Shown piece by piece: positions 43,288-53,384 of a stretch of DNA of 64,000 nt (position 1 is its first letter; each line of letters opens with the position of its first letter). This DNA comes from CAIWHR01 sp963823215 (GTDB lineage: Bacteria > Pseudomonadota > Gammaproteobacteria > Burkholderiales > Casimicrobiaceae), in NCBI GenBank assembly GCA_963823215.1, contig CAWGKT010000008.1:189924-253923 (forward strand), in the 5' to 3' direction. The notes beneath the pieces were generated by a model that saw only the letters and a program-made list of their open reading frames with translations, was not told the DNA's origin and searched no databases. Made by a program: the position numbers and the translations under genes.

Positions 43288-43470
43288 CTAGCGCGTCATC
43301 TTGTCCCGAACCTTCTTCAAGGCGTCGATCAAGCCGTTGACCCCGGTCTTGGTCAAGCCTTCCTTGTCCACGTCGAACTCGATCAGCAGCCTCCTGGCGT
43401 CCTCGGACAAATGGCAGGTAATGGTGCCATCCCGGCCAAGATCGAACTCCTTCTTCTTGCCTTCAGCCAT
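43288..43470 (-). CDS. Small conserved-looking hypothetical protein, 60 aa
   Basis: MAEGKKKEFDLGRDGTITCH... contains alternating strand-like segments then a helix (VNGLIDALKKVRDKMTR). AAAGGGAGA lies 8-16 bases upstream of the ATG, a good ribosome-binding site. Acidic/basic balance and codon use look genuine. I do not recognise the family. It is a free-standing gene between pyk and the molybdenum-hydroxylase accessory gene, on the opposite strand to the latter. Confidence 0.65.
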   Translation of the reverse strand: MAEGKKKEFDLGRDGTITCHLSEDARRLLIEFDVDKEGLTKTGVNGLIDALKKVRDKMTR

Positions 43471-43828
43471 GACACAGTCTCCCTTTCAACGGACATTGTC
43501 ATCGTACCGCAACACTGCGCCCGCATTGTTACAACCGGATTTCGCGGGATTGCCTGGGCTGGCGGAAAGTGGTCAGCGCCCGCCGCAACAGTTACGTGCT
43601 GCTGCACGACACGAACATATGTCCGCAAGCGCGTATGCCATGCGGGCGTCAAACGCTAACTGAAGGTCGCCGCCGCCCAGCAGGACCACTTCGAAGCAAT
43701 CGACTTCCCGTTCGCATCCGGCGTGGCGCTCATCCGCATGCCACCGCAAACGGTCACCGGCTCGTCATACCTGGCGCCTAAGCTCTGATCTGGTATCCAG
43801 CGTGTCATCGATGTCGAGGTTTTCGCCA
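43471..43828. other. Intergenic stretch with a possible 3' coding fragment
   Basis: About 358 bp. From 43660 to 43788 one frame reads like the end of a protein (LKVAAAQQDHFEAIDFPFAS..., ending LAPKL then TGA), but it is preceded immediately by a stop and has no start codon or ribosome-binding site. It may be the tail of a deleted gene. Nothing else is recognisable. Confidence 0.35.
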
Positions 43829-44671
43829 ATGACGATTCAAGCTTCCTTTCCCCGGTCTGCCGCTATCGTGTTGGGTTGCGGCGAGGTCGGCTCCGCCGTG
43901 GCGCTGGCACTTCACCAGGCGGGTCTCGCCGTGGTGCTGGTGGACGAGGCAGACCCGGCTTGGCACCGCCGCGGGATGGCGTTCACCAACGCGTGGTACG
44001 TCGGCAATGCCGAGCTTGAGAGCGAAGGGGCGTGCTTCTGCGCATCGCTTAAGAGCATTCCGTCCATTCTCGCGCGGCGGATGATTGCGGCGACGACGTG
44101 GTCGTGGCCGGGCGTGGCCGCAGGCCTGGATCCGGGCTTGCTGGTCGATGCGCGTGGGCGCAGACGGCGCGGTACGGAGGTCCTGCGCGGCCACGTTCCG
44201 GTCACGATCGGCATCGGTCCGGGCTTTGTCGATGGTGAGAACGTCGACGTGGCGATAGAGCTTTGCGCGGACATTGAAAGCGGATCTGGCGGGCCACGGG
44301 CCGGTCGCGCGGATGCGGTGGACGCCATCCCGCATGCTGGCGATGCGGGCACTGCAACCTGCACGGTCGAAGCCCCGAGGCACGGCCGGTTCATCACAGA
44401 GCGCCGAATCGGCGATTACGTACGCGTCGGCCAGATCGTCGGCGGGTTAGGCAACGAGGTTATCAAGGCGCCGGGTGGTGGCGTCCTCCTCGGGCTCGCT
44501 GCGCGTGGTGCCCGCGTCGAGCCCGGCGACACGCTGGTCGAGGTCGATGGCGCAGGTGTCGCCCACCGCTGCTATGGCGTAGGCGCGGGCCCGCGCCACG
44601 TCGCGTCGCGTTTGCTTTGCGCGCTCGGGGACCGCCCGAACCAACCGGCATCCGGGACGAACGGCCGGTGA
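43829..44671 (+). CDS. XdhC/YqeB-like molybdenum hydroxylase accessory protein
   Basis: About 280 aa. The Rossmann-like N-terminus AAIVLGCGEVGSAVALALHQAGLAVVLVDEADPAWHRRGMAFTNAWYVGNAELE matches the EF2563/YqeB family, which is associated with selenium-dependent molybdenum hydroxylases. The middle (LLVDARGRRRRGTEVLRGHVPVTIGIGPGFVDGENVDVAIE) is also typical. The C-terminal half (VEAPRHGRFITERRIGDYVRVGQIVG) resembles a biotinyl/lipoyl-like beta-barrel extension. ATG 43829 starts ten codons into a longer open frame. No molybdenum hydroxylase lies in this window, so its partner must be elsewhere. Confidence 0.72.
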   Translation: MTIQASFPRSAAIVLGCGEVGSAVALALHQAGLAVVLVDEADPAWHRRGMAFTNAWYVGNAELESEGACFCASLKSIPSILARRMIAATTWSWPGVAAGLDPGLLVDARGRRRRGTEVLRGHVPVTIGIGPGFVDGENVDVAIELCADIESGSGGPRAGRADAVDAIPHAGDAGTATCTVEAPRHGRFITERRIGDYVRVGQIVGGLGNEVIKAPGGGVLLGLAARGARVEPGDTLVEVDGAGVAHRCYGVGAGPRHVASRLLCALGDRPNQPASGTNGR

Positions 44672-44749
44672 CGCCGAGGCATTGATTGTCCTCAAAGCCA
44701 ATACTCGGGAACTGTGGCAGTCATGCCAATGCCCTGCTCGGCCGGCGGT

Positions 44750-44767
44750 ATGTCATCAGGCTGTAAT
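44750..44767 (+). promoter_or_regulatory. Pho-box-like site upstream of pstS
   Basis: ATGTCAT-CAGG-CTGTAAT: two 7-base repeats close to CTGTCAT with the 11-base period bound by PhoB dimers. It ends 47 bases before the pstS ATG, a normal position for a PhoB site overlapping the -35 region. A weaker CAGTCAT lies at 44718-44724. It predicts induction of the pst-pho operon in low phosphate by the PhoB encoded downstream. Confidence 0.65.
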
Positions 44768-44814
44768 GCCGATTCACTAGGCTTCGTTTCTGATCAATCA
44801 AACGAGGGGTCCCC

Positions 44815-45813
<999 letters not shown>

Positions 45814-45875
45814 TTCGCGTAGAGTCGCGCCGCGGCGCTTTCGGAACGGGAAACGCAACGGCTCTGACGCAAAGC

Positions 45876-45908
45876 CGGCGCGGGCGGCGCAAGCTGCCGC
45901 GCCGTTTT
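45876..45908 (+). terminator. Stem-loop with U-tract between pstS and pstC
   Basis: CGGCGCGG at 45876-45883 pairs with CCGCGCCG at 45897-45904 and is followed by TTTT. It is a candidate attenuator/partial terminator or a 3' stabiliser of pstS mRNA rather than the end of the operon, because pstC starts 20 bp later without a separate promoter that I can see. Confidence 0.55.
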
Positions 45909-45927
45909 CACGAATGAGGGCGTTATA

Positions 45928-46881
45928 ATGCAAACGGCGTCCACGATGCGTGCCTTTCCTGGCGCGTTGCCAACCGTGATCAGCGAACGGCTGTCGAAGA
46001 AATTCTCCCGTAATCTGAAGGAGCGCGCGATCGAAGCGGGGCTGTTCTTCGCCGCGTTCGTCTCCGTGCTTACCACCGCGGGCATAGTCTATGTATTGCT
46101 GAAGGAGAGCGTGCTCTTCTTCACCCACGTCTCGATCTGGGATTTCCTTACCGATACGCAATGGACGCCGCTGTTCGATGACGCCCATTTCGGCATCATG
46201 GTTCTGCTGTCCGGCACCATCACCAGCTCCTTCGTCGCCCTCGCCGTGGCCATACCGCTTGGCACCACCATCGCGATCTACCTTTCCGAGTTCGCCACGC
46301 CACGCGCCCGGGAGGTCGCGAAGCCGGTCCTCGAGCTGCTCTCCGGCGTGCCGACGATCGTCTACGGATACTTTGCGCTGCTCTTCGTCACGCCGATACT
46401 GCAGATACTGATTCCAACGTTGCCTGGATTCAATCTGCTGGCGGCGGGAATGGTCATGGGTGTCATGATCGTGCCGTACGTCGCGTCGATATCCGAGGAC
46501 GCGATGCGCGCCGTGCCGATGGCGTTGCGCGAGGGGTCGTTCGCGATGGGTGCTACCCGGCTGCAGACGGCGATCAAGGTCGTGGTTCCCGCGGCAGTAT
46601 CCGGAATCGCCGCGGCCTACATTCTCGGCATCTCGCGTGCCATCGGAGAGACGATGATTCTGGCGGTGGCCGCGGGCATGCAACCCAATCTGACGTTCAA
46701 TCCGCTTGAACCCGCAGCGACAATCACCGCGTACATCGTGCAGGTGGCATTGGGTGATCTGCCGCACGGGAGCATCGGTTATCAGACCATCTTTGCCGCG
46801 GGGCTCACCTTGCTGCTGATGACGCTGTGCTTCAATCTGATCGGGTTCTACATGCGCAGGCGATTCAGGGAGATCTATTGA
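45928..46881 (+). CDS. pstC: Phosphate ABC transporter permease PstC
   Basis: Inner-membrane permease, about 317 aa, six membrane segments. MetI-type permease features include GTTIAIYLSEFATPRAREVAKPVLELLSGVPTIVYGYFALLFV and the EAA loop AVPMALREGSFAMGATRLQTAIKVVVPAAVSGIAAAYILGISRAIGETMI. It forms the channel with PstA. The stop overlaps the pstA start by one base (TGATG). Confidence 0.95.
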   Translation: MQTASTMRAFPGALPTVISERLSKKFSRNLKERAIEAGLFFAAFVSVLTTAGIVYVLLKESVLFFTHVSIWDFLTDTQWTPLFDDAHFGIMVLLSGTITSSFVALAVAIPLGTTIAIYLSEFATPRAREVAKPVLELLSGVPTIVYGYFALLFVTPILQILIPTLPGFNLLAAGMVMGVMIVPYVASISEDAMRAVPMALREGSFAMGATRLQTAIKVVVPAAVSGIAAAYILGISRAIGETMILAVAAGMQPNLTFNPLEPAATITAYIVQVALGDLPHGSIGYQTIFAAGLTLLLMTLCFNLIGFYMRRRFREIY

Positions 46882-47803
46882 TGATGACGGCGATGCAGGA
46901 TAGTGCGCATCTCCGTGCGCTGATCGCGGCGGCGAAGCGGTGGGATGTTATTTTCGTCGTGCTGGGGATAGTTGCGCTCGGCATCGGTTTGCTTACTTTC
47001 GCCGCGTTGTTTCTGGACATGCTGATCGATGGCTGGTCACGCCTGAGGCCGGAGTTCTTTACCGAATTTCCATCGCGACGCGCGGGCCAGGCTGGCATAC
47101 TCTCGGCATGGGTCGGGACTACGCTGGTGATGCTGGTCACCGCCACCGTCGCCGTGCCGCTCGGCGTGGCGGCCGGGATCTACCTCGAGGAGTACGCCCG
47201 CAAGAACTGGCTTACCGACATCATAGAGATCAACATCACCAATCTTGCCGGCGTGCCGTCGATTGTGTACGGCCTGCTTGCGCTCGGCCTGTTCGTATAC
47301 GGATTCGGGTTCGGCCAGAGCATCCTGACCGCCGGCCTTACATTGGCGCTGCTGATTCTGCCCGTGGTGATCGTTGCCACGCGCGAGGCGATCCGCTCGA
47401 TTCCGGCGAACGTCCGCGAAGGCAGCTACGCGGTGGGGGCGACGCGATGGCAGACCGTCAAGGACCACATCGTCCCTTACTCGATGCCGGGCATCCTGAC
47501 GGGCGTGATCATCGGCATGTCGCGGGCGATCGGCGAGACCGCGCCGATCATCACCATCGGCGCGCTTACGTTCATCGCGTTCCTGCCGCCGATGCCGGTG
47601 ACGCCAGACTTCCCGTTCCTTTCGTTCGAGTGGCTGCGGGCGCCGTTCACGGTGATGCCGATTCAGATGTTCAACTGGACGTCGCGCCCGGACGAGGCCT
47701 TCCACGCCAATGCGGCCGCCGCCGGCACCATCCTGGTCGCGATGACGTTGCTGATGAACGGGCTCGCGATCTGGCTTCGCTTCAGGCTCCGCAGGAACAT
47801 CAA

Positions 47804-47810
<7 letters not shown>
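46881..47810 (+). CDS. pstA: Phosphate ABC transporter permease PstA
   Basis: About 309 aa, six membrane segments. VPLGVAAGIYLEEYARKNWLTDIIEINITNLAGVPSIVYGLLALGLFV, and the EAA loop IPANVREGSYAVGATRWQTVKDHIVPYSMPGILTGVIIGMSRAIGETAPIITIGA, which contacts PstB. ATG at 46881 overlaps the pstC stop; a second in-frame ATG follows directly. The C-terminus overlaps the pstB start by 7 bp. Confidence 0.95.
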
Positions 47811-48667
<857 letters not shown>

Positions 48668-48699
48668 GAGGTGCGTCGTCCATGGCGCCAGGAGAACAG

Positions 48700-49404
48700 A
48701 TGAGCGACCACACATCCAAGCAATTCGACGCGGAGATGGAGGCGATCCGCAGCGGGGTTCTCGCGATGGGGGGGCTCGTCGAAACGCAGCTCAATCGCGC
48801 CGTCCTCCTCCTCGAGGACGACGACGGGAACGCGATCGCCCAGGTCAAGGCCGACGAGAAGCAGATCAACCAGATGCAGGTCGACCTCGACCAGATGTGC
48901 AGCCAGATCATTGCCAAGCGGCAGCCGGCGGCAATCGACCTGCGCTTCATCCTGATGATCACGAAGATCGTGAACGAGCTCGAGCGGGTCGGCGACGAGG
49001 CAAAGAAGATCGCCTACAAGACCGAGCAGATCCGTGGCTCCGACCGCCTGAGCCACGTCCGCCATTATGACGTGATCCGCGCGTCGGAGCGCGCGCGCGA
49101 TCTGCTGCAGATGGCGCTCGACACGTTCGCGCGACTCGACGCGACGGCGGCCGCCGAAGTGATCGACGCCGACGAGGAGATCGACGCTGCTTTCCTCGCG
49201 ATCATGCGCCAACTCATCAGCTACATGATGGAAGATCCGCGCACGATCACGGCGGCGCTCGAAATCGTGTTTATTGCGAAATCGATCGAGCGCATCGGCG
49301 ACCATGCGAAGAACATCGCCGAGGCCGTCGTGCAGGTGGTCAAGGGCATCGACGTGCGGCACGCGTCCGCCGACCAGATCCGCGCCGAGGTGGCCGGGGA
49401 ATGA
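48700..49404 (+). CDS. phoU: Phosphate transport regulator PhoU
   Basis: About 234 aa, two repeated three-helix PhoU domains. Each has the metal-binding E/DxxxD type segment: NELERVGDEAKKIAYKTEQI in the first and AKSIERIGDHAKNIAEAVVQVVKGID in the second. PhoU links PstSCAB to PhoR, keeping the Pho regulon off when phosphate is plentiful. ATG 48700 has AGGAGAA upstream and begins MSDHTSKQFDAEME, the family N-terminus. Its stop is immediately followed by the REP-like pair. Confidence 0.95.
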   Translation: MSDHTSKQFDAEMEAIRSGVLAMGGLVETQLNRAVLLLEDDDGNAIAQVKADEKQINQMQVDLDQMCSQIIAKRQPAAIDLRFILMITKIVNELERVGDEAKKIAYKTEQIRGSDRLSHVRHYDVIRASERARDLLQMALDTFARLDATAAAEVIDADEEIDAAFLAIMRQLISYMMEDPRTITAALEIVFIAKSIERIGDHAKNIAEAVVQVVKGIDVRHASADQIRAEVAGE

Positions 49405-49405
49405 G

Positions 49406-49481
49406 CGCCGCCGGGCCGCCCCAAGGCGCGAATCGCGCCCCCTCGGGGGGCAGCGCCGCAGCGCCAGCCGCAAGCGTGGGG
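49406..49481. repeat. REP-like repeat, copy 1 (phoU-phoB spacer)
   Basis: First of two direct copies 89 bp apart. Each contains GGCGCGAATCGCGCC (7-bp arms) and GCCCCCTCGGGGGGC (hairpin), then AGCCGCAAGCGTGGGG. The two copies differ at only a few positions, chiefly in the stretch after GGGGGGCAGCG. Confidence 0.8.
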
Positions 49482-49494
49482 GTACAATTTTGAA

Positions 49495-49570
49495 CGCCGT
49501 CGGGCCGCCCCAAGGCGCGAATCGCGCCCCCTCGGGGGGCAGCGTAGCGGCGCGAGCCGCAAGCGTGGGG
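49495..49570. repeat. REP-like repeat, copy 2 (phoU-phoB spacer)
   Basis: Second direct copy, ending eight bases before the phoB ATG. It covers the usual Shine-Dalgarno region, which here reads GCGTGGGGACGCACC. The doubled hairpins could separate phoBR expression from the upstream pst genes. A diverged inverse copy lies at 22418-22496. Confidence 0.8.
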
Positions 49571-49578
49571 ACGCACCG

Positions 49579-50274
49579 ATGACGCCGACCGTGCTCATCG
49601 TCGAGGACGAGCCCGCGATACGCGAGTTGCTCAGAGTCAACCTGGTGGACGCGGGGTTCGAGGTCCGCGTGGCGCCCGATGCGGAGTCCGCGCAGCGGGA
49701 GCTTGCGACGGCGCTGCCGACACTGCTTCTGCTCGACTGGATGCTGCCGGGCAAGTCGGGCCTGGCACTGGCAAAGGAGCTGCGTGGCGACCCGCGCCTG
49801 CGCGAGTTGTCGATCATCATGCTCACCGCGCGCACCGATGAGGCGGACAAGGTCACCGGCCTCGAGGCGTGGGTCGACGATTACGTGACTAAGCCGTTCT
49901 CGCCGCGCGAGCTCAAGGCGCGGATCAAATCGGTGCTGCGGCGGCGCGCGCCGGAGGCGGCGAACGAGCCACTGCTGGCGGGCACGCTGGTCCTCGATCC
50001 GGCAACCCACCGCGTGACGGCCGGCGGGAACGCCGTTGCGCTCGGCCCCACCGAATTCCGCTTGCTGCGCTTTTTGCTCGCGCGCCCGGAGCGCGTCCAT
50101 TCGCGCGCGCAGTTGCTGGACCAGGTATGGGGCGACAATGTCTACATCGAGGAACGCACGGTCGACGTCCACATCCGGCGCTTGCGGCTGGCGCTCGAGC
50201 CGTTCGGGCAGGCATCCTTGATCGAGACGGTGCGCGGCGGCGGCTACCGGCTCGCGGCGCCCCGGCCACACTGA
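49579..50274 (+). CDS. phoB: Phosphate regulon response regulator PhoB
   Basis: OmpR-class regulator, about 231 aa. Receiver: VLIVEDEPAIRELL (acidic pair), phosphoacceptor in LLLLDWMLPGKSG, Thr in IIMLTARTDEADKV, and Lys in DDYVTKPFSPREL. The winged-helix domain has LGPTEFRLLRFLLARPERVHSRAQLLDQVWGDNVYIEERTVDVHIRRLR, the recognition-helix pattern of PhoB. It should bind the Pho-box-like sites at 44750 and perhaps 37844. It is followed 18 bp later by its kinase. Confidence 0.95.
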   Translation: MTPTVLIVEDEPAIRELLRVNLVDAGFEVRVAPDAESAQRELATALPTLLLLDWMLPGKSGLALAKELRGDPRLRELSIIMLTARTDEADKVTGLEAWVDDYVTKPFSPRELKARIKSVLRRRAPEAANEPLLAGTLVLDPATHRVTAGGNAVALGPTEFRLLRFLLARPERVHSRAQLLDQVWGDNVYIEERTVDVHIRRLRLALEPFGQASLIETVRGGGYRLAAPRPH

Positions 50275-50292
50275 CGAGGACAGCGCGCGGCG

Positions 50293-51651
50293 ATGATCTC
50301 CTTCGTCGTGGCCGGCGTTGGCGCACCTCTTGCCGTCCTGGTCTTGGCCGCGCTCTGCGCGCTGTCGTTCGGGGTGGCATGGGGCTTTGGCGTGCTGGCA
50401 ATCGGGCTCGGTGCAATCATTGGCATTCACCTCTGGCAGATCCACCGGCTGATGCGCTGGGCCGACGCTGCACTCGACGCACCGGTCCCGGAGGCGGGCG
50501 GAGCATGGGGCGTCGCATTCTCCGCCCTCTATCGCCGCGTGCGCACGCGCACGCGGCGCCACCGCGACCTTGCCACCACGATCGAGCGGTTTCGCAACGC
50601 CGTCGAGGCGCTGCCGGAGGGCATGGTAATCGTCGACGCCGCGAATCGCATCGAGTGGGCGAACGCGCGAGCGCAGGCGCACCTTGGACTCGATCTCGCG
50701 AAGGACACCGGCCGGCCACTGCTCAACCTGCTGCGCCAGCCCGAGGTTGTCCGCTATTTCGAGGCGGGCGATTTTGCCGATGCAGTCGTCATCGATTCGC
50801 AGCGAGGGACAGGATCGACGCTGTCGATCCAGGTCGTACCGTTCGGCACCGACGAGCGTTTGCTGATCAGCCGCGACATCACGCAGCTGGAAGCGGTCGC
50901 GCGGATGCGGCGCGATTTCATCGCCAACGTCTCGCACGAGCTCAAGACGCCACTGACGGTCGTCAGCGGCTTCCTCGAAACCCTGCAGGACCTGGAGCTC
51001 GAGCCTCGCCAGCGCACGCGATACCTTCAACTGATGGCGGAGCAGGCGGCGAGCATGCGGCGCCTCGTCGACGATCTGCTGACGCTGTCGGCGCTGGAGA
51101 GCGAGCAGAATCCGGTCGCCGAGTCCGAATTCGTCATTGTGCCGCTGTTGCTCGAAATGTCAGTCGACGCGAAGGCGCTCTCTGGCGGCCGGCACACGAT
51201 CGTTCTTGACATCGGCGATGCCGCGAAGGTGAAGGGTAGCCAGGACGAGCTCGCGAGCGCGTTCGGCAATGTCGTGAGCAACGCGATTCGGTATACCCCT
51301 GACGGCGGCACGATCACGCTCGGCTGGCAGGTCGACGCGGAGGGGCGGGGAGCGTTCAGCGTCGCCGACACCGGCATCGGTATCGCGCCGGAGCACATAC
51401 CGCGGCTGACCGAGCGCTTCTATCGCGTCGATCGCAGCCGGTCCCGCGCGACGGGCGGCACGGGACTCGGACTTGCGATCGTCAAGCACGTGCTCCTGCG
51501 CCATCAGGCAGAACTCGATGTCACCAGCGAGTTGGGCCACGGCAGCACGTTCACGGTGCTCCTTCCGGCGCGGCGGGTGCGTTCGGCCATGGCGTCCGAA
51601 ACGGCCGCGGACTCCGCGCCGACGCCCGCGCCGAGCGCTACCAGTAACTGA
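50293..51651 (+). CDS. phoR: Phosphate regulon sensor histidine kinase PhoR
   Basis: About 452 aa. Two hydrophobic segments at the N-terminus anchor it in the membrane with almost no periplasmic loop. There is a PAS domain (VEALPEGMVIVDAANRIEWANARAQAHLGLD), HisKA with FIANVSHELKTPLTVVSGFLETL (phosphoacceptor His), and an ATPase domain with N box SNAIRYTPDGG, VADTGIGIAPEHIPRLTERFYRVDRSRS and GGTGLGLAIVKHVL. The C-terminal tail is Ala/Pro-rich. It is the partner of the adjacent PhoB. Its last 14 bases overlap the 3' end of the truncated alcohol dehydrogenase on the other strand. Confidence 0.95.
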   Translation: MISFVVAGVGAPLAVLVLAALCALSFGVAWGFGVLAIGLGAIIGIHLWQIHRLMRWADAALDAPVPEAGGAWGVAFSALYRRVRTRTRRHRDLATTIERFRNAVEALPEGMVIVDAANRIEWANARAQAHLGLDLAKDTGRPLLNLLRQPEVVRYFEAGDFADAVVIDSQRGTGSTLSIQVVPFGTDERLLISRDITQLEAVARMRRDFIANVSHELKTPLTVVSGFLETLQDLELEPRQRTRYLQLMAEQAASMRRLVDDLLTLSALESEQNPVAESEFVIVPLLLEMSVDAKALSGGRHTIVLDIGDAAKVKGSQDELASAFGNVVSNAIRYTPDGGTITLGWQVDAEGRGAFSVADTGIGIAPEHIPRLTERFYRVDRSRSRATGGTGLGLAIVKHVLLRHQAELDVTSELGHGSTFTVLLPARRVRSAMASETAADSAPTPAPSATSN

Positions 51652-52262
51652 GCGCGGCCCGGAACAGCGACTTCAGATCGTCGCGCCCGACGTCCTTGGG
51701 CGCGTTGCGGATCACCCGGTACTGCGGCTCTGCGCCGGTGGCGAGCGCGTCGAGATGCGACGCGTCGAAACCCAGCGCGGTGAGCCCGTTGGGCATCGCG
51801 GTGGCGCGCATCAATTCGATCACGCGCTGCGCGAGCACCTCGCCCGCATCGCCGTTCGCCGCGCCGCGGGTTTCGGCGCCCAGGCATTGCGCGCCGTGCA
51901 GGTGCCGCTCCGGACAGCTGGGCGCCGTGTAGCGCCAGACCGACGGATTGTTGAGCACGACCGCCATGCCGTGCGGGACGAGGGTCTTCCCCTCCGGGTA
52001 GCCGTCGACGTGCCAGTCCTTCGTCAGGCCGGACACCGCATAGGACAGGCCGTGCGGCAGATGGCAGCCGGCAGCGTTGAACGCGATGCCCGCCAGCATC
52101 GCCGCGTACATCATCTCCGTGCGCGCCTCGGTGTCGGAGGCGTCGTTGACCGCGCGCACCAGATATTTGCCGACGCCGCGCAGCGCGTCGTTGGCGAGCA
52201 TGTCGGAAAACGGGTTCGCACCCTGCGACACCGGGCGGTCGATGCCCTTTGCCGGATTGAGG
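51638..52262 (-). pseudogene. C-terminal fragment of an iron-containing alcohol dehydrogenase (HOT/ADHFE1 type)
   Basis: The last about 205 residues of the family are intact: SQGANPFSDMLANDALR, EARTEMMYAAMLAGIAFNAAGCHLPHGLSYAVSG (Fe-ligand His residues), PHGMAVVLNNPSVWRYTAPSCPERHLHGA and the end ...LKSLFRAALSYW. The N-terminal half with the NAD-binding GGGS motif is missing. The frame stays open to 52633, but what it encodes beyond about 52262 is the antisense of a cNMP-binding domain. The gene has therefore been cut and joined to foreign sequence, and cannot make an active enzyme. Confidence 0.8.
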
Positions 52263-52583
52263 CGCGCACGGTGCACGCCGGCACAGTCATCATCCGAAAG
52301 GGCGAGCCCGGCGATGGCATGGTACTTTGTCGCCAGCGGAACAGTAGAAGTCGAAGCCCCAGGCGGCAACGTCCGCCTGCAGGAGGGCGATTTCTTCGGC
52401 GAGATGGCGCTGCTGACGCGGGAGCGGCGCACGGCGACGGTGATCGCCATCAAGTCGACCGACCTGCTAGTTCTCGACTGCGACGATTTCCATCGTTTCA
52501 TCGACCGCAATCCGGAGATTGGAGCGCAGGTCCGTGCAGTTGCGCTGGCACGTGCCAGCGGGCCTGTGGCTCGCGCCGAGTAG
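52257..52583 (+). pseudogene. C-terminal fragment of a cyclic-nucleotide-binding domain protein
   Basis: Forward-strand sequence EARTVHAGTVIIRKGEPGDGM, then after a one-base shift near 52320 YFVASGTVEVEAPGGNVRLQEGDFFGEMALLTRERRTATVIAIKSTDLLVLDCDDFHRFI: a Crp/KefC-type cNMP domain with the phosphate-binding FGEMALLTRERRTATV. Deleting one G in ATGGTACTT (about 52320) restores the frame. The protein's start is lost at the junction with the alcohol dehydrogenase fragment. Such domains commonly end ion channels or transporters, so the parent was probably a membrane protein. Confidence 0.75.
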
Positions 52584-52633
52584 CACTGAGACCCCGGTGC
52601 AGCGAGCAGGTAGGGCGCCGATGTAGAAAGCAA

Positions 52634-53294
52634 TGGTGAACCCCGCCGTGTGTGGCGCGATGTTTGGCAAATCGGTCACGCGAAGAGCGGTTGGCAGATG
52701 CCGCAAAGGCGGCGCTGGCCATGACGGTCATTCTCACGCTCTCCGCACTCGTCGGGACCCAATTGCTGCATCTATTCGGCGTGTCGCTCGACGCCTTCAT
52801 GGTGGCCGGGGGCGGGGTGCTGGCATCGATGGGCTTTTCCATGCTCAGCGGTCGGGGATCTTCAGAGGCCCCGCGCGATGCAGCCCCAAACTCCGCGGCG
52901 TCTTTGACGCCATTGATCCTCTTCGCGGCGAGCCCGGGGACCATCACAGGGGTCATTACGCTCTCCGCCGGCGCACTCGGGGCTGGGTCTTCCGGTCACG
53001 GCCTTGGTGGCAGTCGCGGTGGCGGGACTGGTGACCTGGTTGGTCCTGTTGCTTGTCACAGAGGTTGCCGGCAAAGCCGCTGAAGGCGGGTTTGCGCGTG
53101 ATACCATCACGCGTTTCATGGGACTGATTGTTTTGTCGATGGGGGTTCAGTTCGCCCTCGCGGGGCTGCACAGTTCGGGACTTGAATGGGGGGCGATTCG
53201 CCCAGGGCCTTCCTCCGAGATTGGGGACGAAGGCTTCGCCACGTTTACGACCAGGGCCATGCACGAGCCGATCACGGGTCTGATCGGCTTCTAA
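52634..53294 (+). pseudogene. MarC-family integral membrane protein, frameshifted
   Basis: Across frames the MarC/UPF0056 pattern is clear: NPAVCGAMFGKSVT, EERLADAAKAALAMTVILTLSALVGTQLLHLFGVSLDAFMVAGGGVLASMGFSML, then LTPLILFAASPGTITGVITLSAGALG, then in another frame LPVTALVAVAVAGLVTWLVLLLVTEVAGKAA...RDTITRFMGLIVLSMGVQFALAGL. There are shifts near 52680 and 52980. The first about 20 residues usual in the family seem to be missing. MarC proteins are inner-membrane proteins of uncertain function. The gene lies just right of the fused fragments. Confidence 0.7.
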
Positions 53295-53384
53295 TTGAGT
53301 TCGCGTCAATCACTCGCCATGGCGGAGGCGATCGCTGCTCTGACAGAAGGGCTTACGCGGGCCCAGCGAGGGCGTGCCCTAGCC

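Noticed and set aside
45876..45908. pst operon end at the pstS stem-loop
   Set aside because: The stem-loop has only four Ts and pstC starts 20 bp later without a promoter, so it is read as an intra-operon element.
52467..52706. Antisense segment reading FTIAFYIGAL, resembling a membrane-protein start
   Set aside because: It lies opposite the start of the MarC remnant. The match is short and the rest of the frame has no hydrophobic pattern, so chance is the simplest explanation.
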